From: a virus
Virus record (IMG/VR): IMGVR_UViG_3300030012_001141
Span: 1-60,104 of that record
Length of the DNA: 60,104 nt
Strand: one strand, 5' to 3'
Made by a program: the position numbers and the translations under genes. The notes under the pieces are model-generated. The model did not search any database, was not told the DNA's origin, and was given only the letters and a program-made list of their open reading frames with translations. Position 1 is the first letter of the stretch; the number at the start of each line of letters is the position of its first letter. Of the stretch, positions 8,927 to 17,786 are shown one piece after another.

Positions 8927-9118
8927 ATGAAAGTAAACAAGTATAAAAAAGGTGGTAAGTTTTCTATATTAAACAAAAGTATGTCTATTGATCCACCAAA
9001 AGGTTATCACTGGATGGAGGAGTCTGGTAGATATTACTTAATGAAAGGAGATTATAAACCACATCCTGGTGCTGTAGCTAAAGCTAAGTTTAAGATGGCA
9101 GATCACCCTAAGAAATAA
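8927..9118 (+). CDS. Hypothetical basic protein with KKGGK motif (63 aa)
   Basis: The protein begins MKVNKYKKGGKFS, repeating the KYKKGGK motif of the preceding gene. It is otherwise small, Lys/His-rich and unrecognised, and it sits in a run of four genes that all carry this motif. Confidence 0.6.
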   Translation: MKVNKYKKGGKFSILNKSMSIDPPKGYHWMEESGRYYLMKGDYKPHPGAVAKAKFKMADHPKK

Positions 9119-9393
9119 TGGCAAAATCAGCAGCACAACAAGCAGCAATAGCTATTTCTATGAAGAAGGCTGGTAAAAAGCCTAAAGAGATGAAAAAGGG
9201 TGGTAAAATGAATTTTAACCCAAAGTATACTCGTGGAAGTTCTAATGTAGAAAAACGTAAAAAGCTAATGACTCAGATTAGCAACATATACAAAAAGTAT
9301 AGAGGGACTAAAGCAAAACGTAAAAAGAAGGGGTTTCCCCCTGCTGTAGCAGCAAGATTAAAAAAATTAATGGCACAAAGAGATAAGATATGA
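9118..9393 (+). CDS. Basic protein with QAAIAISMKKAGK segment and KKGGK motif
   Basis: 91 aa. The N-terminus (AAQQAAIAISMKKAGKKP) resembles the short QAVAIALSM module of DUF6496-like phage proteins; a version of this module also occurs inside the 1247-aa protein at 48634. MKKGGK follows, then a basic tail (KAKRKKKGFPP). It is coupled by overlapping start and stop codons. Confidence 0.55.
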   Translation: MAKSAAQQAAIAISMKKAGKKPKEMKKGGKMNFNPKYTRGSSNVEKRKKLMTQISNIYKKYRGTKAKRKKKGFPPAVAARLKKLMAQRDKI

Positions 9394-9617
9394 AGATATT
9401 TAAAAAAGGAGGCAAGTCTAAAGGTGGTGGTTACTCTAGCTTAGACGCTGCACAAAAGCAAGTTTATAAAAGAGGTTTAGCTGCATACATGAGTTCAGGT
9501 AATAGACCTAAAGTGTCTCAACATGCTTGGGCTATGGCTCGTGTAAAAAGTGCCTTTGGTAGAAAAGAAGCAGCTAAAATTAGAGCTGGGAAAGGTAAAA
9601 AGAAGACAAAGAAATAA
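9390..9617 (+). CDS. Basic protein with KKGGK motif (75 aa)
   Basis: Begins MKIFKKGGKSKGGG and continues with a helical segment (AAQKQVYKRGLAAYM, then HAWAMARVKSAFG) and a Lys-rich tail. It is the last gene before a promoter box at 9622, so it may end a transcription unit. No function is recognised. Confidence 0.6.
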   Translation: MKIFKKGGKSKGGGYSSLDAAQKQVYKRGLAAYMSSGNRPKVSQHAWAMARVKSAFGRKEAAKIRAGKGKKKTKK

Positions 9618-9621
9618 TCGC

Positions 9622-9629
9622 TATATTTG
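9622..9629 (+). promoter_or_regulatory. TATATTTG -7 box upstream of the head gene set
   Basis: A full match to TAnnTTTG in the 31-nt gap after 9617 and 19 nt before the ATG at 9649. It would drive the decoration, scaffold and capsid genes. Confidence 0.6.
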
Positions 9630-9648
9630 CATATAAATAACTATTAAA

Positions 9649-10068
9649 ATGGCAACAACTACTGCAACATTAACACTTTCGAGCGCTGACTTAACTGGTG
9701 ACGCTCTATCGTTGTCTACAACGGCAACACTAACGAAAGCTGGTACACTCACTGGTTTAGATCAAACTACTGGTGTAGCAAGAAGAACTTATTCATCTAC
9801 TTCTTTAGTAAATTTATTAGAAGGTAATGAATACACTGCTGCTAAAGCACATAAGGTTTACTTAAGAAATACAAGCACAGTAGCTACTGAGTACTTTACT
9901 ATTTCTATTGGAGACTCTGGAGGTACACCTGAAGAAATTGGTAGACTATATGCTGGAGACTGGGCTCTTATTCCTTGGTCTGCGCATGACGCTGCTAATG
10001 ACATTTGCATTACACCTAGCGTATCTACAGATATTACTCTTGAGTATATGGTAATTTTTGAAGCGTAA
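9649..10068 (+). CDS. Putative virion beta protein (decoration-like)
   Basis: 139 aa, Thr/Ser/Leu-rich and beta-predicted. It shares the core pattern (YLRNTST, a later GRLYAGDWALIPW, then a C-terminal strand EYMVIFEA) with its neighbour at 10068 and with the protein at 52942, so the three look like paralogues. Small beta proteins of this kind next to scaffold and capsid genes are usually head or tail decoration proteins. The stop overlaps the next ATG. Confidence 0.6.
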   Translation: MATTTATLTLSSADLTGDALSLSTTATLTKAGTLTGLDQTTGVARRTYSSTSLVNLLEGNEYTAAKAHKVYLRNTSTVATEYFTISIGDSGGTPEEIGRLYAGDWALIPWSAHDAANDICITPSVSTDITLEYMVIFEA

Positions 10069-10475
10069 TGGCTAATTTAAGGGTAGGCTTAACTGTAAAT
10101 AGTACTGACGTTCTTTCGTCTCCTTTGGCTCTTGCTGAAACATTTTCCGCTGCAGTAGATTCTGGAAGTTTAATTAGAGCAAAAGTAAAAGGTACAGCAG
10201 CAGATACAGACGATCTTCTAGTGTATAAGGCAAATGAAAAAAATGAAAGAGCTTACCTTTATATTAAAAACTTAGCTACAGAGCTTGAGCAATACATTTA
10301 CTTAAGAAATGAAAGTGAAGGTGACAACCCTTCTGGTAAAATTGGTGGTGGTGAGTTTGCTTTTATTCCTCTGGCTCCAGATAAAGATTATGAGGTTATT
10401 GCCACTAAGGTAGACACTCTTATAGAATATGGTGTATTTGGTAACGATAACTCTTCAGTATCAGGTAAAGGATAA
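10068..10475 (+). CDS. Putative virion beta protein, paralogue of 9649 product
   Basis: 135 aa with the same layout: an Ala/Ser-rich N-terminus, a YLYIKNLATELEQYIYLRN core, GGGEFAFIPLAP before a C-terminal strand IEYGVFG. It is probably a structural protein. It is 16 nt from the next gene. Confidence 0.6.
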   Translation: MANLRVGLTVNSTDVLSSPLALAETFSAAVDSGSLIRAKVKGTAADTDDLLVYKANEKNERAYLYIKNLATELEQYIYLRNESEGDNPSGKIGGGEFAFIPLAPDKDYEVIATKVDTLIEYGVFGNDNSSVSGKG

Positions 10476-10491
10476 TAAATAAGATAAAAAG

Positions 10492-10848
10492 ATGGCAACA
10501 TTAGCAAATCAAGGTATGGCCAACCAAATGGCTTTCGGTCAGCATGGTAGCACTCATATTGATGGCACTGGAGCTCACGTTCCGCCAACAGGTATGGTTT
10601 ACGTAGCTATTACTTGTTTAGAGGATACTACATTTACGAAACTTGAAGCTGAAGATCCGCTAAAACAATTTGGTACTGATACGGCTAGTCCTGACCCAGA
10701 TACAGATGGAGTTGGAGATACTGTCACTACATCAACTACGTTCCCAAAAGGAATTACTATTTATGGTAGATTTGACGCTATAACTTTAAATGGAGGTAAA
10801 GTATTAGCTTACCATGGTCCATCTAATTCTCCAATCCAGACAGCTTAA
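10492..10848 (+). CDS. Putative structural protein upstream of scaffold
   Basis: 118 aa, starting MATLANQGMANQMAFGQHG. The mid-region MVYVAITCLEDTTFTKL and the acidic DPDTDGVGD loop suggest a compact beta protein. Proteins of this type commonly precede capsid genes in marine phages. No precise function is known to me. Confidence 0.55.
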   Translation: MATLANQGMANQMAFGQHGSTHIDGTGAHVPPTGMVYVAITCLEDTTFTKLEAEDPLKQFGTDTASPDPDTDGVGDTVTTSTTFPKGITIYGRFDAITLNGGKVLAYHGPSNSPIQTA

Positions 10849-10870
10849 TAGAAATTAACAATTTAATATA

Positions 10871-12019
10871 ATGGAAAACGATAACTTCGAGAAAGTGGAG
10901 ATCTTTGATACTCCCGAACAACTTGCTGCCTCTATGCAGGCAGACGCACAACAATCTACAGAAGAGGCTCCACAACAGGAGTCTCAACCTGTTTCTGAGC
11001 AGCCTGTTCAAGAACAGCCAGAGCAAGTAGAACAAGTAGATAATGTGCAGCCTGAACCACAAGAAGAGGTACAGGAAGAAAGACAATATCAAGCGACTAC
11101 TGATGATTTTGTAGATAATCAAGAGTCGACTGAAAACAATATTCAACAGTATTCTGATCAGGAAATTGAAAACGCAGTATTTAACTACGTAAGCGAAAGG
11201 CTAGGACGTGAGGTTAGATCATTTGACGATTTTTCTCAACCTGAAAGTACACTGGATGAAAGAGTGCAAAAGATCGCAGAGTTTGTAAAAAACACGGGCC
11301 GCGATCCTCAAGATTGGTTTAGGTATCAATCGCTAAATCCTTCCGAAATGGATGACATTACAGCGATAAGAGTTCAATACTCTCAAAACTACCCAGACCT
11401 TAACTTTAATGAGATTAACACTCTTATATCTTCTAAGTACAAGCTTAATGCTGATGAACACTCTGATGAAGAAGTAAAAATTTCAACTTTGCAGTTAAAA
11501 ATTGATGCTGCAGATGCGCGTAATAAAATCACGGAAATTCGAGATACTTACGCTGCTCCAGTTCAATCTACTCCTTCTACAGAAACAGAAGAAAGTTACT
11601 TTGATGAATCATGGATGCAAGAAATGATCCGTGAGACATCAGACTTCGAAGGTCTAGAATTTGATCTTGGTAATGGTAAAACTTTCAACTTTGGTGTTGG
11701 AGATAACTATAAAAATAATCTCGTAAATAGACATCAAAAAATAGAGGATTACTTTGACAGGTATGTAGATAGCGATGGAAATTGGGATCATGATACCTTT
11801 AATTCTCATCAAACGCTTATTGACAACATTGACAATATAGTCGCTTCGGCTTATCGTCAAGGTCTTGGAGATGGGCAAAGAGGACTTGTGGATAGAGCTG
11901 CAAATGTATCTACTGCAACTCCTACTGCTACACCAGCTTCGAATGATGTTAATTCGTTAGCTGAGCAGGTAAAGAACATTATGGGGGCAACCTCAAATAA
12001 AATGACTTTTAAAATTTAA
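10871..12019 (+). CDS. Putative scaffolding protein
   Basis: 382 aa. The first ~80 residues are highly acidic and Gln/Pro/Glu-rich (QPVSEQPVQEQPEQ), hence disordered; the rest is predicted mostly helical, and the C-terminus ends in a short basic helix (NKMTFKI). An acidic, low-complexity protein directly before the capsid gene is the standard position and composition for a scaffold. The gap to the capsid start is 13 nt. Confidence 0.7.
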   Translation: MENDNFEKVEIFDTPEQLAASMQADAQQSTEEAPQQESQPVSEQPVQEQPEQVEQVDNVQPEPQEEVQEERQYQATTDDFVDNQESTENNIQQYSDQEIENAVFNYVSERLGREVRSFDDFSQPESTLDERVQKIAEFVKNTGRDPQDWFRYQSLNPSEMDDITAIRVQYSQNYPDLNFNEINTLISSKYKLNADEHSDEEVKISTLQLKIDAADARNKITEIRDTYAAPVQSTPSTETEESYFDESWMQEMIRETSDFEGLEFDLGNGKTFNFGVGDNYKNNLVNRHQKIEDYFDRYVDSDGNWDHDTFNSHQTLIDNIDNIVASAYRQGLGDGQRGLVDRAANVSTATPTATPASNDVNSLAEQVKNIMGATSNKMTFKI

Positions 12020-12032
12020 AAACTAAGAAACA

Positions 12033-13466
12033 ATGGCAACTATTGGAACAGATAGAACTGCAAGTACAGGTAATTTACCTCCGATTGATGGAACAGCTGC
12101 TGGTAACAATCCAGCAGCATTTCGTATTAGTCCAGAGACTTACACTACTGTAGATTCTTTAATCAAAACAACTAAGGACTTTGTTATGCCTAATCTCGTT
12201 GAAACATACGGTGATCAAGGTATTACAGGATTCTTAAAACTAACTGGCGCAATCAACGCTGGTGGACAATCTGACCAGATCGACTGGTGGGAAATGGGTC
12301 GTCGTCACAAGACGTTGGCTTACACAGCTGGAAACACTACTATTGGTGCTTCTGGTGTTAACGTAACTATTACAGATTCAGCTGTTACTGAAGCTGTTCA
12401 AGCACAAGACGTTCTTATGGACGTAGGTACTGGTGCTCGTTTCATCGTTAAGTCTGGTGGATTCGGAACAGGTTCAGCTGCTGACGTTGTGCTTATTAAG
12501 CTTGACGGAACTGCTGCTGTAGAAGATACAGATATCGATGCTTCAGCTGGTGGTACACTTATCAAGATTGGTAACATGTACGCACAAGGAACAAACCAGC
12601 CTACTGCATTTGACGAGCCAGGTGTTCGCAGATACTCTAACCCATTCATGATCGTTAAAGATCGTTATGAGGTTAATGGATCTCAAGCGACTAACATCGG
12701 CTGGGTTAACATCGGTGGCGGTGAGTACCGTTGGTTCATGAAGGGTGAGCAAGAAGCTCGCGCTCGTTTTGAGGACCGTCGTGAACTTATGATGCTATTC
12801 GGTGAGAAGAATGATGGATCAGGTGCTCAAGCTCTTGATGATAATCTTGCTGGATCTGAAGGTTACTTCTCAGCTATCCAAGATCGTGGTATCCAAGTAT
12901 CTAACGCTAACGCAAACCCACTTGATTCATTCTCTGAGTTTGATGATATTATCATGGAGCTTGATAAGCAAGGTGCGCCTTCTGAGTACGCTATGTACGT
13001 AAACAGAAAGCAAGACCTAGCTATCGACGACATGCTTGCTACAGGTTTAGCTACTTCAGTTACTGCTGGTCTTCCAGGACAGTTCGGAGCATTCAATAAC
13101 GACGCTGATATGGCTGTAAAGCTAGGATTTAAGTCGTTTACTCGTGGTGGATACACTTTCCACAAGCACGATTGGAAGCTTCTTAACGATCCTACTCTTC
13201 TAGGTGCATCTAACTTTATTCAAGGGGCTATGATCCCAATGACTCAAGTTGCTGACGCACGTAGCGGAATGAAGGCTCCAGCTCTAGCGATGTACTACAA
13301 GGAAGCTAATGGCTACTCTCGTGAGATGGAGCACTGGGTAACTGGTAGTATTTTAGGTCACACTAACAACGGTGATGTTGGATCAGATAACGCTGTATTC
13401 CACTACCGTTCAGAAATCGCTCTTTGCGTACGTGGTGCGAATCAGCACGTAATGATTAAGGGTTAA
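12033..13466 (+). CDS. Major capsid protein (HK97-fold expected)
   Basis: 477 aa. It follows the putative scaffold and precedes small decoration-like genes. The codons are notably more GC3-rich and uniform than in neighbouring genes (frequent GTC, GGT, CGT, AAC), as expected for a very highly expressed gene. The sequence has the length and alternating helix/strand make-up of HK97-type capsids, with DQIDWWEMGRRH resembling a conserved segment of crAss-like capsid proteins. The identification is by position, size and codon use. Confidence 0.8.
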   Translation: MATIGTDRTASTGNLPPIDGTAAGNNPAAFRISPETYTTVDSLIKTTKDFVMPNLVETYGDQGITGFLKLTGAINAGGQSDQIDWWEMGRRHKTLAYTAGNTTIGASGVNVTITDSAVTEAVQAQDVLMDVGTGARFIVKSGGFGTGSAADVVLIKLDGTAAVEDTDIDASAGGTLIKIGNMYAQGTNQPTAFDEPGVRRYSNPFMIVKDRYEVNGSQATNIGWVNIGGGEYRWFMKGEQEARARFEDRRELMMLFGEKNDGSGAQALDDNLAGSEGYFSAIQDRGIQVSNANANPLDSFSEFDDIIMELDKQGAPSEYAMYVNRKQDLAIDDMLATGLATSVTAGLPGQFGAFNNDADMAVKLGFKSFTRGGYTFHKHDWKLLNDPTLLGASNFIQGAMIPMTQVADARSGMKAPALAMYYKEANGYSREMEHWVTGSILGHTNNGDVGSDNAVFHYRSEIALCVRGANQHVMIKG

Positions 13467-13493
13467 TTGTTTAACTATTAAAACTTAATTATT

Positions 13494-13946
13494 ATGGCTA
13501 CATTTAATTACGGATCAGGAGCTGTTATTGCTGCAAAAGTAGTAACAGTAAAAGACGCAGTTGTAAACGGAGTTGACACTTCTTTTGAAGTTGATCAGCC
13601 AGCTAAATCATTTCTATCAGGTGTATTTATTAAAGTTAACAGTGCTGTTGCTATGGACAGCGGTAGCGTTGGTTTTAATATTGGTGATGCTTCAGGAGAG
13701 ACTGATATCTTTAATGATACAGACTTCTTCTTATCTTCAGGTACTGCTATCCCAAAAGATACAATATACCACATCACATCATCTGATCTTGGTAGACAAG
13801 CTGCTGGTAATGGATCTCCAGCTTTAGCAAAAGGGTACACGGATACTGATAGAAAGATCTTTGCTTTTATTGACAACCCTTCGGTTTCAATAACTTCAGC
13901 GGGAACTTTTGAAGTTCACTTTCAGTTTACTCACTTCGCAAATTAA
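13494..13946 (+). CDS. Putative head decoration protein
   Basis: 150 aa, predicted all beta (VFIKVNSAVAM, then VGFNIGDASGETD, and a C-terminal FEVHFQFTHFAN). It lies 27 nt after the capsid gene with a similar codon style, which suits an abundant head-surface protein. The family is unassigned. Confidence 0.6.
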   Translation: MATFNYGSGAVIAAKVVTVKDAVVNGVDTSFEVDQPAKSFLSGVFIKVNSAVAMDSGSVGFNIGDASGETDIFNDTDFFLSSGTAIPKDTIYHITSSDLGRQAAGNGSPALAKGYTDTDRKIFAFIDNPSVSITSAGTFEVHFQFTHFAN

Positions 13947-13970
13947 TAACTAAAAAAACAAAAAGAAATA

Positions 13971-14477
13971 ATGAACGAACTAATTCTTAATAAGCTAGAA
14001 GTTGCTAGCGGTAAGGGTTCTATAACAAGCATGAAGGCTGTTCAGGGTACAGATATCGCTGATAGCACTGCTGCTTTGGCAATGGACGCTTCTTACCTCA
14101 ATAAAGTAACATTCTCTTTGCTTGATGGTGCTGCAAAGACGGTAACATTACCTACGTTCTCTAATGTTGGAGATAAGGTAATCATCGTTTTAGCTGCTGA
14201 TCTAGTAGCGAGTGGTGTACTTACTATTGATTGCGCTGGCTCTCAAAGCTTTGATACTGGAAGCTACTACTCTTACGAGGGTGCTTCAAATGTTAGCAAA
14301 ATTGACAGAGCTACAGCTGGTGAAACTACATTAGTAGCTACTGGCGCTGGTACAAACTCTGGAGCTGCAAAAGGCTCTGTTGTTGAGTTTTTATATGTTG
14401 GAGATGACAAGATCTTGGTATCTGGGCGTGGTAGAGCGCTTGGAACTGGATCTGACGCTTGGGCGTTTGGTGCATAA
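13971..14477 (+). CDS. Putative structural protein after capsid
   Basis: 168 aa, Ala/Ser/Thr/Gly-rich with repeated short beta stretches (KTVTLPTFSNVGDKVIIVLA and VEFLYVGDDKILVSG). It is the last gene before a strong terminator, so it closes the capsid unit. Probably a virion decoration or head protein; function unproven. Confidence 0.55.
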   Translation: MNELILNKLEVASGKGSITSMKAVQGTDIADSTAALAMDASYLNKVTFSLLDGAAKTVTLPTFSNVGDKVIIVLAADLVASGVLTIDCAGSQSFDTGSYYSYEGASNVSKIDRATAGETTLVATGAGTNSGAAKGSVVEFLYVGDDKILVSGRGRALGTGSDAWAFGA

Positions 14478-14498
14478 TAACATATATTGTGTTACGAG

Positions 14499-14527
14499 AA
14501 AGGGGCTTCGGCCCCTTTTTCTTTTTT
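14499..14527 (+). terminator. Rho-independent terminator after capsid unit
   Basis: The arms AAAGGGGC and GCCCCTTT close a TTCG tetraloop, followed by TT-C-TTTTTT. This is a textbook strong terminator placed 22 nt after the stop at 14477. Its T tract runs straight into the next promoter box. Confidence 0.92.
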
Positions 14528-14528
14528 G

Positions 14529-14536
14529 TATATTTG
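14529..14536 (+). promoter_or_regulatory. TATATTTG -7 box, 4 nt before the ATG (leaderless promoter)
   Basis: The box follows the terminator T tract after one base, and the ATG at 14541 begins 4 nt after it. With a -7 element, transcription should begin at or next to that ATG, giving a leaderless mRNA. Confidence 0.7.
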
Positions 14537-14540
14537 TATT

Positions 14541-14834
14541 ATGAAAGTAAAGAAGAGAGATCCAAAGGTTGGTACAGGTAAAAAGCCTAAAGGTTCTGGT
14601 AGAAGGCTTTACACAGATGAGAACCCAAAAGACACAGTGCGTATTAAGTTTGCCACACCTGCAGACGCTAGAGCTACTGTGGCTAAAGTTAAAAGAAGCG
14701 GTAAGCCTTTTGCTAGAAAAATACAGATACTAACTGTAGGTGAGCAAAGAGCTAAAGTTATGAAGAAAAACGAAGTGGCTGCTATATTTAAGAGGGGTAA
14801 AGAATCTATTAGAAGGGCAAGAAAAAATGATTAA
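14541..14834 (+). CDS. Basic phage protein, DUF5872-like
   Basis: 97 aa. The start is ATG 14541: an upstream in-frame ATG at 14487 would translate through the terminator. The N-terminal KKRDPKVGTGKKPKGSGR, followed by RLYTDENPKDTVRI, matches the conserved N-terminus of a small family (DUF5872-like) seen in phages and large viruses. The rest is basic and helical (FKRGKESIRRARKND). It may bind nucleic acid; the role is unknown. It overlaps the next gene by 8 nt. Confidence 0.65.
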   Translation: MKVKKRDPKVGTGKKPKGSGRRLYTDENPKDTVRIKFATPADARATVAKVKRSGKPFARKIQILTVGEQRAKVMKKNEVAAIFKRGKESIRRARKND

Positions 14835-15147
14835 GTATTTATTTTTTCAAAACGGGACTGATGATTCTGCTCTAATGCCAGCTGCAGATCTTGTTGACAT
14901 GGAGATAAATTCTGACGGAACTGATTTAACTATATCATTTAGCAGTTTATTACAGACTGAGGGTGTAAATTACTCCATAGTACTTTCTATAACAGAAGAT
15001 ACAGGTAGGCAAGTTATGTCTGAAATTGTTGATGAGATAGCATTTGGCGACAACCCATTTATAACGATAGCCGACGAGGCAAACAGCGAGTTTATACACC
15101 CTGACATAACAGCTGTAGAAACAACATTAGACGGAAGTTTTCAATAA
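14827..15147 (+). CDS. Putative virion protein, short paralogue of the 15147 product
   Basis: 106 aa. It aligns by eye with the first ~110 residues of the next protein: KYLFFQN/KFLYFNKD at the start, DLTISFSSL/SIDLYFKGS, then VDEIAFGDNPFITIAD/VDQINFGEIAFIKVND followed by H-x-DI. This indicates a tandem duplication. Probably structural. Confidence 0.6.
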   Translation: MIKYLFFQNGTDDSALMPAADLVDMEINSDGTDLTISFSSLLQTEGVNYSIVLSITEDTGRQVMSEIVDEIAFGDNPFITIADEANSEFIHPDITAVETTLDGSFQ

Positions 15148-15938
15148 TGGCCATTGATCCAAATAAAAAATTCCTATATTTTAATAAAGACTCTACATCT
15201 GGTGAGATGGATGAAGCTCTATGCTTCCCCGTTTCTAGTTTTATAGGTGCTGAAACTCAAACCACGTCGAGCATTGATTTATATTTTAAAGGCTCTAAAG
15301 GTGTTGATGCAACACAAGTGAATGTTGTTTTAGAGAGTGCTTTTATTGACGTTAAATCTTTTTACAAAAAATTAGTTGATCAGATTAACTTCGGAGAGAT
15401 AGCCTTTATAAAGGTAAATGACTATGCAGAGAGATCTACTCATCAATCTGACATTACATTTGGAATGACTGGTGATATAGCCCCCGTGTTCACACTACAG
15501 GACTCTGATGTGTCGGGCGGTGTAACAGCAGATCCTTTTAGTACAACTGTTATAAAGGTGCTACCAAGTCAATTTATATGTAATGATGACGTAGGTAGAC
15601 CTGCGATGATAGAAGACGATACGTCAAATACTTTGGGTGTTAGAGCCGCTCACACCTCGATGGAGATGTATGCGTTTCAAAAACTACCTAGTGGATACAA
15701 AGCAACTCACGTACAGGTTCACGCTAGCGCTAGCACCAGTAGCGCAGTTACAGCTAGATCATTTAACTATCAAACTGGAGCAGACAATAACGTGAGTGAA
15801 ACATCAGGAGATTTTAATTCTAATATCGATATAACAGACATACCATCTAGTGCAACTCAAGATTTAGTAATAAAGGTAGCACCAGCATCTACATCAACAA
15901 TAATATATGGAGCAACAGTAACAATAGCAACAATATAA
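15147..15938 (+). CDS. Putative virion structural protein (two-domain)
   Basis: 263 aa. The N-terminal ~110 residues are homologous to the preceding gene product; the C-terminal part is a second beta domain (MEMYAFQKLPSGYKATHVQV and a Thr/Ser/Ala-rich end). Its start overlaps the previous stop (TAATG). Likely an appendage or head-fibre component, by location. Confidence 0.6.
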   Translation: MAIDPNKKFLYFNKDSTSGEMDEALCFPVSSFIGAETQTTSSIDLYFKGSKGVDATQVNVVLESAFIDVKSFYKKLVDQINFGEIAFIKVNDYAERSTHQSDITFGMTGDIAPVFTLQDSDVSGGVTADPFSTTVIKVLPSQFICNDDVGRPAMIEDDTSNTLGVRAAHTSMEMYAFQKLPSGYKATHVQVHASASTSSAVTARSFNYQTGADNNVSETSGDFNSNIDITDIPSSATQDLVIKVAPASTSTIIYGATVTIATI

Positions 15939-15939
15939 C

Positions 15940-16350
15940 ATGGCATTATCTACAGCAAAATACGAGGCAATACACAATAAAACAGGTAGTGATTTAGCGT
16001 CTATTAAATCAAACTTTGATAACGGACAGCATTTATCTGTTATTGACTTTCCAGCTGAATCTGCTATTTTGTACCAGATACAAAAAATGCAAGACGAGCT
16101 TGATTATCTTAGAGGTATAATAGATGCTAACAACGATAAGGTTAGTATGACTCTTGGTACTACAGGTAGCACTGCTTTAGCAGGTGACACAAACATAGTC
16201 ACTATAGGTAGCAGTACGACAATAGCTTTTGGTGATATGATTACCACAACTACTACAGATAAAAAAGGTAATACTGTTACAAGCTACAGCATAGTAATGA
16301 CTGTAACAAACGGTGGGGTAAGTAAAACCATAACGCACACACTAACTTAA
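15940..16350 (+). CDS. Putative small virion protein with helix then beta tail
   Basis: 136 aa. Residues ~25-65 are helical and coiled-coil-like (ILYQIQKMQDELDYLRGIID); the rest is Thr/Gly-rich beta (MTLGTTGSTALAGD). A trimeric fibre-like attachment is possible. No family is recognised. Confidence 0.55.
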   Translation: MALSTAKYEAIHNKTGSDLASIKSNFDNGQHLSVIDFPAESAILYQIQKMQDELDYLRGIIDANNDKVSMTLGTTGSTALAGDTNIVTIGSSTTIAFGDMITTTTTDKKGNTVTSYSIVMTVTNGGVSKTITHTLT

Positions 16351-16356
16351 TAGCTT

Positions 16357-16364
16357 TATATTTG
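16357..16364 (+). promoter_or_regulatory. TATATTTG -7 box, 4 nt before the ATG (leaderless promoter)
   Basis: Sits in the 18-nt gap between two structural genes. TAAT separates it from the ATG at 16369, the same 4-nt spacing as at 14529 and 18676. No hairpin precedes it, unlike the other two. Confidence 0.68.
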
Positions 16365-16368
16365 TAAT

Positions 16369-17769
16369 ATGAAAAAGTTTTTCTTATTTCGTAGATCTGA
16401 TCCAGTAGGTCCTGTAAAAAGGGTTTCTGATAATGGTAAAGATATATCTGTTATAGCAATACCAGCTGATAAAATTGCTTTCATTACTGCTGGTAAAGGA
16501 GAGGTAAATATTACGTTTAATAGCGCTGGGATTTACGAAGATAGCGAACTTTTTACTGGTGATTCTATAGAAAAAACAAATGTATCTATATCGTGTGAAG
16601 AAGGATCTGAAGTTAAACTAATAGAAAAGATTGTTATTTTCTCAACAAGAGAGGGGGGTAAAAACATAATGAAGTTTGATGCTGTAGATAAAACAGCTAC
16701 ATTTGATGATGTGTTAGTAGACAATGTGTCTAATATTAAAGCTAAAATAAAGTCTCAACCTACAGAAAGGATTACTCAAAAAATTAGCACTGGTAATGCA
16801 GCTACTAGATTCTTAAATGTTATAGGTGAAATAAATTTTGGTAGTAGGGAGAACAGACCTTTTGTAGACTATAATCACGAAAGTATGTATCCTGTTGACA
16901 ACACAGATATTGTCGCTGTCGCTGCAGCTGAGTGGAAGAATGCAGGTACGGGAGGAGCTGCATATGACATAACAGGAGGAACTGGCTCTGTAACGACACA
17001 AACTGAATCTACAGCAGCAGCTGTTGGTCTTGGACAGATATGTGCTCAATTTGCATCTAACTCATTTTTAGACGTACCAGACATCACAATAAAAGATGAT
17101 TATACTATGTATTTTGTCATAGGAGATGCGGGTTCAGGCTCTGGAAGTGATGGATTTGGCGTATTGTTTGGTGACGATAATGGCGAAACCACAGGTTTTT
17201 CTTCCGCATCATTTCCTGATGAATTTACAATGAGACATGATGGACTAAATGGAAAACCATTTAAAGTTAGAACATTAGATAAAAGTGCAGGCACTGAAGC
17301 ATATCAATTCCCAGACAGATCTTCTGTATCAAATATAGGTGAAAGACAGTTTTGTTACGTATTTGTTATAAGAAGAGATAAGGAGTTTAATATGTATCTT
17401 TACAACTTTGAAGGAGAACTAGTTGCGTTTGTCCCAGCATTTACTGTGAGATCCACATCTAGAAAAACTACAAAAGAAACAAGAATTAATTTGAATAGAA
17501 TAAATGTAAATACAGTAAGATCATCTTATGATCCTTCTTCACTTAGCAGAGATCGAGATAGTAAAAAAATTATAAAAGTAACTGAAGGGACACCAGGGAG
17601 AACTGATGGTAATCTTTTGATACAGCAGTTAGGAAGTGCTGGTGGTAATGTTACGAATAGTTTTTCTAATACTTTAGCTAGGTTTGGGATTATAAATAGA
17701 GATACAGGAGATGCTTTTTGTTCTCAATTAGCTCAAGATCTTTATGATTTATATAAACCGACAGTATAA
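16369..17769 (+). CDS. Appendage protein with LamG/ConA-like domain
   Basis: 466 aa. The N-terminal ~130 residues form a small beta domain. Residues ~215-360 follow the concanavalin-like jelly-roll pattern: FASNSFLDVPDITIKDDYTM, FTMRHDGLNGKPFKV, then FCYVFVIRRDKEFNMYLYN and GELVAFVP. LamG domains bind glycans or proteins, so this may be a receptor-binding or head-fibre protein. A C-terminal helix (FCSQLAQDLYDLYKP) could mediate assembly. It has its own promoter box. Confidence 0.65.
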   Translation: MKKFFLFRRSDPVGPVKRVSDNGKDISVIAIPADKIAFITAGKGEVNITFNSAGIYEDSELFTGDSIEKTNVSISCEEGSEVKLIEKIVIFSTREGGKNIMKFDAVDKTATFDDVLVDNVSNIKAKIKSQPTERITQKISTGNAATRFLNVIGEINFGSRENRPFVDYNHESMYPVDNTDIVAVAAAEWKNAGTGGAAYDITGGTGSVTTQTESTAAAVGLGQICAQFASNSFLDVPDITIKDDYTMYFVIGDAGSGSGSDGFGVLFGDDNGETTGFSSASFPDEFTMRHDGLNGKPFKVRTLDKSAGTEAYQFPDRSSVSNIGERQFCYVFVIRRDKEFNMYLYNFEGELVAFVPAFTVRSTSRKTTKETRINLNRINVNTVRSSYDPSSLSRDRDSKKIIKVTEGTPGRTDGNLLIQQLGSAGGNVTNSFSNTLARFGIINRDTGDAFCSQLAQDLYDLYKPTV

Positions 17770-17786
17770 TTTTAATTTAATATATT

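Noticed and set aside
14487-14540. Extended start for the DUF5872-like protein
   Set aside because: It would run through a strong terminator and the promoter box; the 14541 ATG begins the conserved part.
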